Assembly: GCA_038030265.1 (NCBI GenBank)
Contig: CM075938.1
Location: 50,523,189-50,587,188 of the forward strand
Origin: Corythucha ciliata
Taxonomy: Eukaryota > Arthropoda > Insecta > Hemiptera > Tingidae
Length of the DNA stretch: 64,000 bases
Direction of reading: 5' to 3'
Positions 22,380-34,669 of the stretch are shown here, piece after piece (within the stretch, counting starts at the first letter, position 1; each line of letters begins with the position of its first letter). The notes under the pieces are model-generated. The model was not told where the DNA came from. It was given only the letters and a program-made list of their open reading frames with translations, and did not search any database. The position numbers were made by a program, and so were the translations under genes.

Positions 22380-25300
22380 TACAGCCGCGAGATGGCCAAA
22401 CCCCCGCAGTTTTTGTCAGTTTTATCCGAGGAGCAACTCGCGTTTTTCATAGATTTCATAGATTTTCGGAGTTTTTGCCGCGATATAGCCCAACTCATGG
22501 TTTTCCCCCTTCCCCCGACACCTTTTAACCGCTGATGAACAGCCGAACTTGCGGTTTTGTCTAAATATCTGTAGCCAGCCTTTAATCCAGGTGTGTTCAA
22601 AAGATGTCGGATGTTCTAGAGACACCAAGAGTGGGCGCCGAAACGGTTACAATTATACATTATAGGCGTAGCAGAACTATAAAATGCCCGACCCTCACCT
22701 ATGAGAGCCCTCATAAAGGCGTTGGAGGAGCGGGGAAAATCACACCACACCGCATTGCCATCCGCCATCATCAGCTAACTTGTGCAGCGGGAGGTGATTT
22801 ACAGAAAAGCGCCAATTCGTAGCTATAATTGAGAAAAATCACTAATAATTAGCGGATAAATTAAGAAAAAGCGCTAGTTCGCGGATGAAGTGTACAAGAA
22901 ACTCACTTAACGACGGTTAAAAAAGAGAAAACGCCAAACATCAATTCATGACTAAAATCAAGAAAAATCTCCAATTAGCGAATAAACGAAGAAATAGCTC
23001 TGATTTGCGAATGAAGTGTTCAAAAACTCCGCGCCTAAAATGGAGAAAATACCAATTCGTGGCATCCGAAGGCAACATTGTTGCTAAAATTGAGAAAATG
23101 TGCTAATTCATGACACAAATTAAAAAAAAAAAAAAAATTGCTCATTCACAAGGTAATAACGAGACAAATCACAAAATCGCGGAGATAAAATTGCGAGAAA
23201 GTCCTAATTGACGGCTAAAATTGAGAAAAACGCCAATTCACTGCTAAAATGGAGAAAAATCGCTAATTAGCAAAGAATTAATGGCGTTTTCCATTCAATG
23301 CAATACACTTGTGTGGTGTAAGTTTTTCCACCCGTCCTCTCGTCGACGTCGTCGTTTATGGAGAGGACGCTGCATTACACTTGTGTAATGTGTTGAATGG
23401 AAATCGCTATAAGAAAAAGCACTGATTCAAGGATAAAGTGTAGAACAACGCAAAATTAACGGCTAAATTTGAATTAAAAAAACACTTGGTGATTTGGTAA
23501 CTTCTGAAGGCAACATTGTGTCTAAAATGGAGTAAAAGCTCCAATTCATGGCAAAAATTGGAACAAATTGCTGATTCATGGATAAAATTGATACTCATCC
23601 CTAATGCGCGGCTAAAATTGGTGAAATTGTCAATTCACCGCTAAAATTAAGGGAAAGTGGAAATCGGCTGCTAAAACAGAGAAAAACGCTAGTTCATGGC
23701 TGAAGTCGAGAAGATCCGCTTTGCGGTCAAAGTCAAAAATAACGCTAATTAGAGGATAAAGAGTGGAAAAGGCTAATAAATTACTGGAAAAAACCCCAAT
23801 TCGAGGCTAAAATTGAGAAAAAACATTAATTTGTGACTAAAATAAAGGAAAATCTCGAATTAGCGAATAAACGAAGAAATAGAGCTCTGATTTGCGAATG
23901 AAGTGTTGAAAAACTCCGCGGTTAAAATGGAGAAAAAGTGTTAATTCATGACACAAATTGAAAAAAAAAAAAAAAAAAAAGATTGCTCCTTTACATGGTA
24001 AAATTGAGACTAATCACAAAATCGCGGAGATAAACGTCAATTCGCCGCTAAAATTCCGAGAAAGTCGTATTCGACGGCTAAAATTGAGAAAAACGCCAAT
24101 TCACGGCTAAAATTGAGAAAAACACCAATTCGTGGCTTCTGAAGGCAACATTATGGCTAAAATGGAGTAAATGCTCTAATTCATGTCACAAATTGGAACA
24201 AATTGCTGATTCTTGAATAAAATTGATACTCTCATCACTAATGCGCGGCTAAAATGGGTAAAAACCTCAGTTCGCCGCTAAAATTAAGGGAAGGTGGAAA
24301 TCGGATGCTAAAAACAGAGAAAAACGCTAGTACATGGATAAAGTCAGGAAGATCCGCTTTGCGGTCTAATTAATAAAAAAAAACGGTGATTAGAGGATAA
24401 AGTGTAGAAAAGGCTAATAAATTTTGCTCAACTTGAGATAATACAAATTCACGGATAGATATAGCAATTGACGTCTTCTTAAGGACACTGTGTGGCTAAA
24501 ATTGAGAAAAGGCTTTAATTCATCCTATGAATAGGAAATAAAAATTGCGATTTGACTCAAATCACTAATTCGAGGCAATAAAATTGAGGAAAATCAGCGA
24601 TGAATCGCTCAGCTAATATTGTTGTTCGTGGTTTCTCTAGGCGACTTTGTGACAAAAATATTACTATTATACTAAGACTTTTTGGTAATATAAAGCGTTG
24701 ATTCGCGGCTAATACTGAGAATATAAGCTCTCATTTGCCGCTAAAAGTGAGAAAAATACACCAATTCTTAATCCAACTTCACTGCTATACAACAAGAGAA
24801 AATACGCTGAACTCAAGTTTCTTTTGGCCCTTGACAGGAGGCTGAAATTCAGAAGTTAAGCAACGGGGCGAGTGCGTGGCAAAAAGTTTGAAAATAGCGC
24901 TCATATGCGTCATAATTCGTGACTAAAAATAATTAAAGCGATAACTCTCGGCTATAAAGTTGAGAAAAAGCGGCGACGAATTGAGAAAATGAGAAAATAT
25001 CGCTAAATGAGCTCAAATCGCTAAGAAAATGAATGAAAAGCGCTATTTTGCGGCCAAATTCATGAAAAGTGCTAATTCGCGGCTGAAATTTAGGAAATGT
25101 GAAAATCCTGATTTCTGATACATTTCAGAAAACCCGATAATTCACAGCTAAAGTAGCTAGAGAAAAGGTGAAAATTAGCGGCTAAGGTTGACAAAAAGTG
25201 CTCATCCTCAGCTAAAATAAAAAAACGCGAATTAGCGGATCAATTTGAGAAAAGCCGCTGATTCCCCCGGGGATAAAATTGAGTAAAAGTGGGACTTTGC

Positions 25301-25935
25301 GGCTGAAAGTTGGAAATAATTTGCGGCTAAAAGAAACTGAGAAAAGCCTCAAATTCCTGACTAAAATTAAGGTAAAGCGCGGAGACAAGCACTAATTCGC
25401 GAGTCAAGTAGAGGAAATCCCTGAATTCGCTGCAATTGACTACCTAGCCATAATTCTCGCCTAAAATTGAGAAATAATTCGCGGCTCGTCAAACTAGGAA
25501 AACTCCCTATATTTCCCGACAAAAATAAAGCTCCATTATTGGTTTAATTCGCAGCTGAAATGGAGAAAATGCGTAATTCGTGGCAATAAAGTTGACAAAA
25601 GGCACTCATTCTCAGCTTAAAACGGCGAAGAACGCCAATTCTCGGATCAACATGGAAAAATCCTCTAATTCGCGACTAAAATAGAGTTCGAGCTTGTAAT
25701 TCGTAGCAAAAATTGAGGAAAATGTCCTGATTCGCTACAAAAATTGAGAAGAAACACAAGGTAGTTGTAAATGGCTGAAACTGCAAGAAACCAGTAATTC
25801 CTGGCTAAAATTGAGAAAACGCCAAGTCGCGGTTCTTACAAACAAGGTCATGGCTAAAATTTGAATATTTATCACCTCCTCGATCACGGACCACCCACCC
25901 CTAAGAGAGGTGTAGCAAAAATTGTGTTTTTCCTG
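22380..25935 (+). repeat. degenerate ~30-bp satellite, plus orientation, with duplicated sub-blocks
   Basis: 22380-22600 resembles 4430-4840. From about 22800 GCGCCAATTCGTGGC / TAAAATTGAGAAAAA words dominate. Sub-blocks repeat inside the stretch (22975-23270 against 23845-24100; 23520-23760 against 24140-24420, about 0.65-0.85 kb apart). Others match 14.0-14.8 kb and 44.35-44.76 kb. No gene is seen. Confidence 0.7.
23286..23401. mobile_element. 116-bp palindromic MITE
   Basis: TTTCCATTCAATGCAATACACTTGTGT on the left mirrors TTTCCATTCAACACATTACACAAGTGT read from the right, with a GAGAGGACG core. It interrupts a satellite unit (CGTT / ATCGCT flanks). Confidence 0.7.
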
Positions 25936-26560
25936 ACTTTTTCCGCTACAATGAGCCATTTTTTCCTAAGTCTAACCATAAATCAACAGTTTTATTAAAT
26001 TTAAGCCGCGGATTAACGATTTATTTCACTTTTAGCGTTGAATTAGCGATTTTCCACTCAAGCCCACGAAGCCACGAATTGGTGTTTTTTTTACTAAACT
26101 TTATCTGCGAATTTAGCTATTTTCCTCAGTTTTATCCGCGAAGTATCGTTTTACCCCGTGAGATGAATTAGCTACTTTTCTCAATTTTAGCTGTGAATTA
26201 GCACTTCTTTTCAATGCAATCCGTGAATTTTCTTAATTTCCGCCCTGAATTATCAATTTTTCTCAATGCTAGCCCCTAATTAGCATTTTTCTCAATTTTG
26301 ATTCTGAAACTGGCATCTAGAAACCTCGAATTATCGCTTTTTCATACTTTTGGCCACGAATATTAGAAATTTAGAAACATTTTATCCACGAAATTGCCCC
26401 AAGGACAGCACATTAATGTGCTTTCTCAGTTATAGCCGCCTATAAAGAACCTCCAGACAATGGGGATCAGGGTATTTTCTCTATTTTAGTTGGGAAATGG
26501 CCTTCAGATCCAGAAGGCGCAAATACAATGTCAATGGTCCATTTTAACCAAATTTATTTC
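25936..26560 (-). repeat. degenerate ~30-bp satellite, minus orientation
   Basis: After a switch near 25935 the plus strand reads TTTTAGCCGCGAATTAGCG-type words. 26380-26530 is a fourth, decayed copy of the dispersed long repeat (GACAGCACATTA, AGCGCC-like, GTATTTTCTCTATTTTAG words). No gene is seen. Confidence 0.6.
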
Positions 26561-26599
26561 AATGTTTATAGTTTTGAGATATTCGTGAATCAAAAGCGC

Positions 26600-27760
26600 T
26601 TCTGGGGCATTCTCGAGGCGCCTATTTGACCCTAAAATTGGTTATTTTATCACAAAACTTACGATACTTCGTACCTGAAGTGATCTTCTGAATATTTCCC
26701 TTCAAAAACTGGCAATTTTACCCCAAAACTGACTGTTTTAATCCCAAAACTTACAATTTCATCCACTAAACTTTCCTAATCTGACCTGCTAGTGGTTCCC
26801 CCCAGAAAACTGACAATAGCACAGCAAAACTGGCGTTTTTTCGTATATAAATGATTTTACGCTAAGCCTAACGACTCTGCCTTGAAAACTGATGATTTCA
26901 AAACACAAAAATGACGATTTCAAGCCAAAACTGAAGATTTCAACACAGTACTGGTGGTTTTATTTGCCTATTTCATAATTCGAGCCGCGCTGTCGTTGGC
27001 CACTTGGGAACTATAGCTCATGTGGGCAGTCTTCTACTAGTTTATAATGGAAATCACCCACAACAACTGTTTCCCTAAAAGGCCAACTACAGCGCTGCCT
27101 GAATTACGATCAAGGCGAATCGTAAAACTGATGTCAGTTTTCCCTCAAAAAGAAGAGTTTACCCTGAAACTGGATGTTTTACCTCAAAACCGGGAATTGT
27201 GTCACAAAACTGACGAGTTTTAACCTAAAATTGAAGTTTTTGCCATACAACTGTCAACTGAAAACTGATGTTTTATCTGTAAAAACTGGCGATTTCACCT
27301 TAAAAACAAGTGGTTTTACCTCGAATCTGGCGATTTTAGCTCAAAATGGCTAATTAATCGCGATGTATAGGCCCGGGTTAACCACATGCCGCTTAAGTTC
27401 AAAGTTCCGTTTATCCTTAAGCTGAGCTTATTCGCTTATACCAGAGTTATACCCCAATCAAAATTTAGCATTTTGCGTACAAAAAACGTTTAAACCCTCA
27501 ACAACGCTTGAACCGACATAGTCAACTTGGCCCTTGAGCGCCAAAATGGCGATTTTAGCTCAGAAATGGAGATCTTAGAAGGCTGTAAAATTGTGGTTTT
27601 GACCAAAAACTAGCAATTTTGCCACTAAACTGGGGATTTCAGCTGTTTTTTGAAGCAAAATCTGAAAAATTTGCTTTTTAGATGCGTCAGACCTGCGAAA
27701 ACGGTATTTTAGGGCGCAAAAACCGCGAAATTTATTTTAGAATTATACCACCTTGGCGCA
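26600..27760 (+). repeat. degenerate 20-24-bp repeat based on AAAACTGGCGATTTTA
   Basis: Words such as CTCAAAACTGACGATTTTAACC recur, densest at 26690-27350. No gene is seen. Confidence 0.6.
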
Positions 27761-28339
27761 ATTCGTTTTGTGAGCAAACAAAAATCCTCGAAATTGTTAA
27801 TTTTTTTTTTTATGTGAGCGCCGACTGAAACAAAATGTGGTTAACCCCTTGGATTTATACTTTCAGAACGTATCCACCATACGGGTGGGTAGCTGCCCCA
27901 CTAAAACTGGCTACGCCCACGATGTGCAGTTTCACATCAAATGACTAAAAAAAGCGGAAAATTTTGTTCTCAATCCAAAATTCCGCGGGTTTTGGCCGTT
28001 CCGAAAATCCAATCTCGCGTGGTTGATTCTTGGAAAAAAAAAAAAAAAAAAAAAAAAAAAAGAAGTCTGGCCTTACTCAAGGCAAGACTGGTCAGTTTGG
28101 GAATGTTTAAAGCGCGAACGGTCGGTTTTGCCATTATTAAGAGTACGATTCGTCAATTTAGCCGTATTTAGCACGCTCGTAGGGACAGTTTTGTCATTTT
28201 TAGGCCGTGAATACCCAGTCGGGTACTTTTTTGGGGGTGCAATTCACCAGTTTTGCTATCTTTAGGGCGCAAATTGACAATTTTGGCTACTTTTGGAGCG
28301 CGAATGGTCAGTTGAGTCATTTTAAAGACGAAAATAATT
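27761..28339 (+). repeat. A24-type tract and degenerate forms of the 30-bp unit
   Basis: An A run of about 25 lies at 28035-28060. From 28080 the sequence is a run of divergent GCGCGAATGGTCAGTTTTGCCATTTTTAGG-like words, the probable ancestor of the array that starts at 28561. A G/C-rich CTGGCTACGCCCACG word at 27905 resembles a transposon end. Confidence 0.6.
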
Positions 28340-28560
28340 CGGTTTCAACATTTTGGGAACACAAAAAAACTGTCATTTCAGCAGTTTTTTTTAATAGTGG
28401 GAATATTTAAGTAAAAAAAAAACATTTTCAAGGAATGTATAGCCAAAATATAGCCAGTTGTGAACCATTCATAGGGCGCATTTAGTCATTTTTGCAATTT
28501 TTAGGGCATCAGTTACGCCATCTGAGTGCCACGAATCGTCAGCTACACAATCTGTATAGG
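28340..28560 (+). repeat. spacer block, copy A
   Basis: About 220 bp beginning CGGTTTCAACATTTTGGGAA lie before the first array. The block is repeated at 28974-29190 with few differences. It is part of a ~635-bp duplication that includes array sequence. Confidence 0.85.
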
Positions 28561-28972
28561 GCGCGAATGGACGGTTTGACAATTATTGAAGCGCGAATGG
28601 CCAGTTTGACAATTATTGAAGCGCGAATGGACGGTTTGACAGTTATTGAAGCGCGAATGGCCAGTTTGACAATTATTGAACCTTGAATGGCCAGTTTGAC
28701 AATTATTGAAGCGTGAATGGTCAGTTTGACAATTTTTGAAGCGTGAATGGTCAGTTTGACAATTATTGAAGCGCGAATGGTCAGTTTGACTATTATTGAA
28801 GCGCGAATGGTCAGTTTGACAATTATTGAAGCGCGCGAATGGTCAGTTTGACAATTATTGAAGCGCGAATGGCCAGTTTGACAATTATTGAACTGCGAAA
28901 GGACGGTTTGACAATTATTGAAGCGCGAATGGTCAGTTTGACAATTATTGAAGCTCGAATGGTCAGTTTGAC
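28561..28972 (+). repeat. clean 30-bp tandem array, block 1 (~14 units)
   Basis: The unit GCGCGAATGGTCAGTTTGACAATTATTGAA repeats at an almost exact 30-bp period, with variants at GGTCAG/GGCCAG/GGACGG and one 2-bp insertion near 28831. The open frames giving a ten-residue periodic peptide are by-products of a period divisible by three. Confidence 0.95.
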
Positions 28973-28973
28973 T

Positions 28974-29190
28974 ACGGTTTCAACATTTTGGGAACACAAA
29001 AACAGTAATTTCAGCAGTTTTTTTAATAGTGGGAATATTTAAGTAAAAAAAAACATTTTCAAGAATGTATAGCCAACATATTGCCAGTTGTGAACCGTTC
29101 ATAGGGCGCATTTAGTCATTTTTGCAATTTTTAGGGCATCAGTTACGCCGTCTGAATGCCACGAATCGTCAGCTACACAATCTGTATAGG
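28974..29190 (+). repeat. spacer block, copy B
   Basis: A near-identical copy of 28340-28560, shortened by a few bases in the A and T tracts. Confidence 0.85.
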
Positions 29191-29694
29191 GCGCGAATGG
29201 TCAGTTTGACAATTATTGAACCTTGAATGGCCAGTTTGACAATTATTGAAGCGTGAATGGTCAGTTTGACAATTTTTGAAGCGTGAATGGTCAGTTTGAC
29301 AATTATTGAAGCGCGAATGGTCAGTTTGACAATTATTGAAGCGCGAATGGCCAGTTTGACAATTATTGAACCTTGAATGGCCAGTTTGACAATTATCGAA
29401 GCGCGAATTATCAGTTTGACAATTATTGAAGCGCGAATGGTCAGTTTGACTATTATTGAAGCGCGAATGGCCAGTTTGACAATTATTGAAGCGCGAATGA
29501 TCAGTTTGACAATTATTGAAGCGCGAATGGTCAGTTTGACTATTATTGAAGCGCGAATGGCCAGTTTGACAATTATTGAAGCGCGAATGATCAGTTTGAC
29601 AATTATTGAAGCGCGAATGGTCAGTTTGACAATTATTGAAGCGCGAGTGGTCAGTTTGACAATTGTTGAAGCGCGAATGATCAGTTTGGCAATG
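29191..29694 (+). repeat. clean 30-bp tandem array, block 2 (~17 units)
   Basis: Same unit as block 1. From 29431 a 90-bp higher-order period is visible: variants TCAG-with-TATTATT, CCAG and ATCA follow each other in the same order at 29431-29520 and again at 29521-29610. The end decays at 29690. Confidence 0.95.
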
Positions 29695-29784
29695 TGCGTG
29701 ATGTATGTAAGTATAATGAGTTTAATTTTAATTTTAGCATTATCATAATAATGTTAAACGTGCACTGACCCGATGGGTGCGTTT

Positions 29785-30085
29785 TTGAGTTACGAGAGGG
29801 AGTTTCACTCTGGTGGGGTTCGCTCTTAGCGTGAGCCTCTCAGGCTAGCTCAGCGGTAGAGCGCCTGGCGCGAAACTAGAAGACCGTGGGTTCGAATTCC
29901 ACCTTGGGAGCAATTTTTTCTCGTAACTCAAAACAAGTAAAAGTAGTAAGTATTCAGCTTCAATAAAGTTTAATTCTTTATTTTCAGCCTCCCCACTCCC
30001 TCGAATTCACGGGCGTGACTAGGATGGTGCGGTGAGGGGGGAGTAATCCCTTGAAAAAGTCCTAAGACAAGGGTCGTCTAAAATT
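29785..30085 (+). mobile_element. tRNA-bearing element, left-truncated copy
   Basis: This matches the element at 37524-38007 read on its minus strand, from the GTTTTGAGTTNCGAG arm through the tRNA-like core to the TAAGACAAGGGTCGTCTAA end. The left outer terminal repeat is missing: upstream sequence stops matching near 29785. The remaining right arm has the words CAATAAAGTTTAATTCTTTA and TCCCCACTCCCTCGAATTCA. Confidence 0.75.
29838..29910 (+). tRNA. tRNA-like sequence, anticodon position CGA, probably not functional
   Basis: A 73-nt cloverleaf can be drawn: 7-bp acceptor stem (TCTCAGG/CTTGGGA with G-T pairs), D arm GCTC-AGCGGTA-GAGC, anticodon arm CCTGG/CTAGA, five-base variable loop, T arm GTGGG-TTCGAAT-TCCAC. 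Box A (TAGCTCAGCGG) and box B (GGTTCGAATTC) are close to consensus, so polymerase III transcription is plausible. Against function: three linker bases between acceptor and D stems instead of two, G at position 33 where U is near-universal, and a mismatch in the anticodon stem. CA follows the discriminator base in the DNA. It is best read as a tRNA-derived sequence carried in a repeat. Confidence 0.6.
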
Positions 30086-30318
30086 CAATTATTTTCAGAG
30101 CCATAAAATTACATAACTCGGAGCTAATGCTCCGGGCTAGCCGGCTTCGACAGGGCTGCAACATTTTGAAAGCAAATATCCGCGAGTATCGAATTTTCCC
30201 AAAATAAATATTAGCGATTTTTCGGGTATTTCGCTGATTAAAGTGAAATTGAAAGAGATGTCCGCTGAAATGTCTTACGAATAGCCGCAAAGTTGCATCA
30301 TTTCGTAGGCAAATGCCG

Positions 30319-30459
30319 AGCGTTTCCAGTTTGCACAAAACTCTGCATTTGGACAGTTCATTTCCACCCGTCTTCTCTGAATTAAATCCTATGTTAATGG
30401 AAAAGACGGGTGGAAATGAATTGCCACCGTTGCAGAATTTTATGCAAATGCGAAACGCT
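30319..30459. mobile_element. 141-bp palindromic MITE, family copy 1
   Basis: AGCGTTTC..TTTGCA..AAAA(C/T)TCTGCA and CATTTCCACCCGTCTT form mirrored arms of ~58 bp. A second copy with the same core is at 44217-44339. It has no coding capacity. Confidence 0.8.
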
Positions 30460-33400
30460 GCTATTAGTTATTATAGTTACTTAAGTTAAAAATATTTGTG
30501 GTGGTGTGCCTTCTTTTTCGTGGCAGTGGTTCCAACAAGGCTATAGCCGGTCCTAACAGAGCCCAAAGCCTGATGAATAACCCATGACCGAATATCCGTG
30601 GCAATGCGACTTTGGGGTGTTGACTCCTGTGAAAATGCATGTGGTGCGGCTTGTTGGCACGAATATCGAGCCCTGAAGCTAATTTATAATTGCTATTGCT
30701 GCCCGCGTTTCAGTTTTCAAGTTTACGCGTTCAGGAATACGGCATAATACAAACCAATTTAATTCGCCGTCAACTATATTCGAAACTGTACTCTAACCCC
30801 CCCCCCCTCCGGTTAGGGTAGGGCAAAAGCAAAGTTTGCTCTCCCATATATTTTTCTTAGAATAATTTTCTATTTCATCTCAGGAACCCTCGAATTTTAT
30901 TTGCACAGGGCGCGATAGTTATTTTTTCAAAGTGCTTTTAGTTGCGCGAACCACTTGAATCTGCTTGACTCTGTACTCATCAGATTAGAAGATAAATTAA
31001 TGTTGTTGACTTTTCAGTTCCATGAAACGCTTTTACGATAGAGAAACTCGAAAAAACAGTTTTAACAATGTGTGTGTGTATGGTGGGGGGGGGGTCTCGA
31101 AAAAAAAACGAATAAAATCTTTTAATCTGCAATTAATAAAAAAAAAGTGAAAGCACGTTAATCATAATAATTACGAGGTAATTGTAATGACAAAACGAGT
31201 GGTAATAATTTAATGGCTTGTTTCCCTCTATAAGGTAAATTACAAGCTTAGCTGGCTCGACCTGCGAGTTTAGCGAAAAACGTGTGTGTGACTATAATCC
31301 TTCCACTAGCCTCAAACCCCCTCCCACCCCACCCATTCTCTTTCCTGCAATCATCATAATCATTCCATGCACGTCACTCGTCACATCATAGCCCCGCAGC
31401 ATTTTACAAATTCTTACTCCATCTCCGTGTTAGCCTCCTTCCCATCTCTCATGTCCTCGTGTTTTCCCGAAGGATGAGAGAGAGAAAAAAAAAAAAAAAA
31501 AAAAGAAAATTGAAGTCGAGAACTCTCGCAATGACTAATGAGTACGTTCAACTTGTAAGAAGAATTTTGCTTTTAAGCCCCGAACTATAAGCGCGACTCA
31601 CGAACATAAAAAAAAAAAATTTTTTTCTCCAACTTATGGTCATTCAATGCCTTGACAATGGAAGGATTCCAACTGTTTTGAAAAAAGTGCAAAAAACTCT
31701 TTTTCTACCCCCGCCCCCCGCCCGACAGCCCACCGTTCCAAGCAACCAAGCGTTTTTACCGTCCGCAGTGATTTTGAAACGGCCGAGGCTTTCGAGACAG
31801 ATATGGCCGGGAGATTTATGTTTGGCTCGTAGTTATAATACTCGGTGCGGGGTCTCATTATTTTCTACACTGTAGCGTATTTGAGTGTATAGTTGCGCGT
31901 GAAACGTTTTTTTTTTTTTTTTTTTGTATTAGCCAATTCCAATTGGGTGGTTCAACAAGTTGGGGGGGTGGGGGAGGACTTTCGATACTGTTATAACGTA
32001 TACTTCGTTTCTAAATTGATTTTATTAAATTCTATTCGTGGGTGAATTAATAAATCCAAATATTAATCATGGTTTTATCATCCGGTTTCTATTTAATTGC
32101 TAATTGTTTCAAAAGGATGGTGTTGTGGGGGGGGGGGCAGACACCTGCATTGCACAAACCATTCGCCTCTGCATTATATTGGCATTTTTTTTGTTGCAAT
32201 TGTTTACTCGACAGAGAGTTTATATTTTCCATTCGAGCCGCGGATGAATATTTAATAAGCTTGACTTCTATTTTGAAATATAAACAATAAAATTTATTTG
32301 TGCTCGTGTTCTATTATTCTGAATGTCATAAACTTTAAAATGCCTCGTCAGGAAAGAATTAGCGTAGTTTGGGTGCAGGTCCCTCCCCCCACCTCCCTCG
32401 GGGTACCGAAGGGCCTAAACCTTCCCTTCTATACCCTATCCACGATCAGCAACTACTTTCAAATTGGAGGAATTCTGAAACTCTATATACACCTCTCGGA
32501 TACCATTTTGAATGCAGAAACTGGAAACTCAATTGAAATGCAAATGATGCCAATCTGCGGTCATCTATACGAACTTGTCATATTTCCGTTTCAAAACTTG
32601 TTTGTGCTGACATTGTTTGGAAATTCTATTCGAGCGTGCTAAAAAGTGGATTTTTTTTTTGTGTGAAAAAAAAAAAAAAAGTGCGTTGCGAGTTGATTCT
32701 CGTTGATATATTTTGCGGCTGATGCGAAGCACTCGAGTTGGGAAAAATATTATTATTTTTACAGGCAGGAAAGTGCCATCCCAACTGCCACGCTATATGA
32801 TCCTGGGGTTTGCAATCAATTGCCGTTTTATAAAAGGCATTCAAATAGCTTCGCTGATGGAGTGTCTAAGGGTGCGGTACATTGGGGGGGGGGGGGGTAC
32901 GTTCAACTGAACAGAGATCGGTTTGCCACGGTGTGTGTGTGTGCGTAAGTGTTGGAGATTGACGTTGGTTAAGGAGGCGGGGGGGGGGGAGTTCCAGGTG
33001 GGCGGCCAGGTTATATTGTCCATTCCGACGGTGTGTATCTACTATTATATGGTTGAAAGGATGATGAAGGGCGGGGTGGGGGGGGGTAAACTGGACGTTG
33101 AATAGCGTAGAAAGGATTTCCCATCTCGGTTGAACCGCGTGCTATGGGACTGATGAGCCCTCGACCCGCCACCTTCCGCGCCAACCCCACTCCCACCAAC
33201 CGCTTTCACCATCGAGTCATTCTTGTTTAAAGGGGCTCAACTATTCACCTCCGGCGCTTAACACGGGAATTAATGATACATGCTCTAGTAATTAATCAAT
33301 GCGATGACCAACTGTGATGGATGACGACATTCTCCCGCCACACCCGCCGGGCCGTCATCGACCCCATAACCATCCTTTAAAAATGAACAAAAAAACAAAC

Positions 33401-33962
33401 CTTTATTTTTGAAAATCTCTCGAATTTGAAGATGGTAATGGGATAGGGAGGGGGTGATTATCCGTTAACTCATTGTCTGTCGTACTTCGTTGAATTAAAA
33501 AAAAAAATGTTGAATTCTCGAACTTCAAAATCGACCTGGGAAAATAGTTGGAAAATAGTAGCAAAAATTGGGGGAAAACTAATTCGTTGCTGAAATGAAG
33601 AAAAATTACATAAGTAGCGGCTAAAATGAGGAAAAACGCTAATTTTGCGGCTAAAATAAAGATTGGCTCATTGGTGGGTTAATTTGAGAAAACTTTTTTT
33701 TTTTTTTTTTTTTAATAGGCTTATGCTAGCTAGAGCCATTAGCCCACGTTTCATTTAAAATATTTAAACAATTGAACTATTTGAAGAGACTTATTTTACA
33801 TTTATATTTTCGTTCAAGATAAATCGGATTAAGTCGTTTTACGTTAAGTTAATATTTAGAAGTATGGATTTGTAGTTGAAAGGGGCATCTAATTTATCGT
33901 AAAGGGAGTCCAAAAAAGGGTGTCGACTCTTACCGTGCCTTTGGCATGTCATTATCTTATGT
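30460..33962. other. gene-free stretch, mostly unique-looking
   Basis: No supportable gene. There are many homopolymers: C9 near 30798, G9 near 31083, A20 at 31486, T19 at 31902, G9 at 32129, G13 at 32884, G9 near 32982. A small plus-orientation satellite island is at 33540-33690, followed by T23 at 33690. The longest frame (32298-32642, 114 residues) has no recognisable domain and overlaps homopolymers. Confidence 0.5.
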
Positions 33963-34062
33963 GGTGATGCACGAGACCGAGACCATCATTTCTGGTGCGA
34001 GACCGAGACCAAGTTTTCTGGTCTCGAGCCGAGACCGAGACTGGTCTCGGTCTCGGAATCAA
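33963..34062 (+). repeat. GAGACC-rich imperfect repeat
   Basis: GAGACCGAGACC and its complement GGTCTCGGTCTC alternate over 100 bp, so the stretch can fold on itself. Function unknown. Confidence 0.7.
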
Positions 34063-34664
34063 AAGAATGAAGAAAAAAAAAAACAAAAAAAAAAATGATG
34101 GCTCATTTATGAATACAGAACATTTTAACAATGAAATGACCTTGTTTCATGCCGAGACGGCTATTGTGTTATGGGCCTCCGGGATGTGGTGGATCCAAGG
34201 GGTGGACATATCCCCCCCCCACGCACAAAATGACATAAAATAATGGGGAAAAATTTACTTTTTGTAACATTATCGTTGGAAACACGCATATTTCTTCTTC
34301 TTTCACGAATTATACATGATGGTTTTCGCACGATCACGGAGGGAAGTGATACTTCCCCTTCGCCAGGTACCTCAACAGGGAAGTTGATTTTTACTTGAAA
34401 AGATGAGCTAGGTGAAAAAAATTTGTTTTTTTTTCACTCACTAGTGAAGCAAATTAAGGCAGAATCTGTTGACTCGGACGGATTTCTAGATTTGGATCCC
34501 TGAATATACATATAACCGAATATACGTACATTAAGGCAATGTGGTGCACCTGACATTAACGCCAGTGAAGCTGCCCACCCCTAGATCAAGGGATGGATGC
34601 GCCCGTGCACCACAGCCCTGGATCTGGTAATCAACGAGGAGTTCAGTTAGCCACGGGGTCGGCC
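34063..34664. other. gene-free flank of the gypsy insertion
   Basis: A/T-rich with A and C homopolymers (A16-type near 34077, C9 near 34211). No gene or repeat family is recognised. It ends at the 5-bp duplication of the gypsy element. Confidence 0.5.
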
Positions 34665-34669
34665 AGTAT
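34665..34669. other. 5-bp gypsy target-site duplication, left
   Basis: AGTAT abuts the LTR end and is repeated at 42254-42258. Ty3/gypsy integrases make 4-6-bp duplications. Confidence 0.85.

Noticed and set aside
28561..29694. Regular 30-bp repeats considered as a CRISPR array
   Set aside because: Repeats are directly adjacent with no unique spacers, the sequence is clearly eukaryotic, and no cas gene is present.
29377..29748. 123-codon frame with a ten-residue repeating peptide
   Set aside because: It is the translation of a 30-bp minisatellite. The frame stays open only because the period is divisible by three.
29838..29910. A functional tRNA-Ser(CGA)
   Set aside because: No U33, an extra base between acceptor and D stems, a mismatched anticodon stem, no long variable arm as expected for tRNA-Ser, and a second copy sits inside a mobile element.
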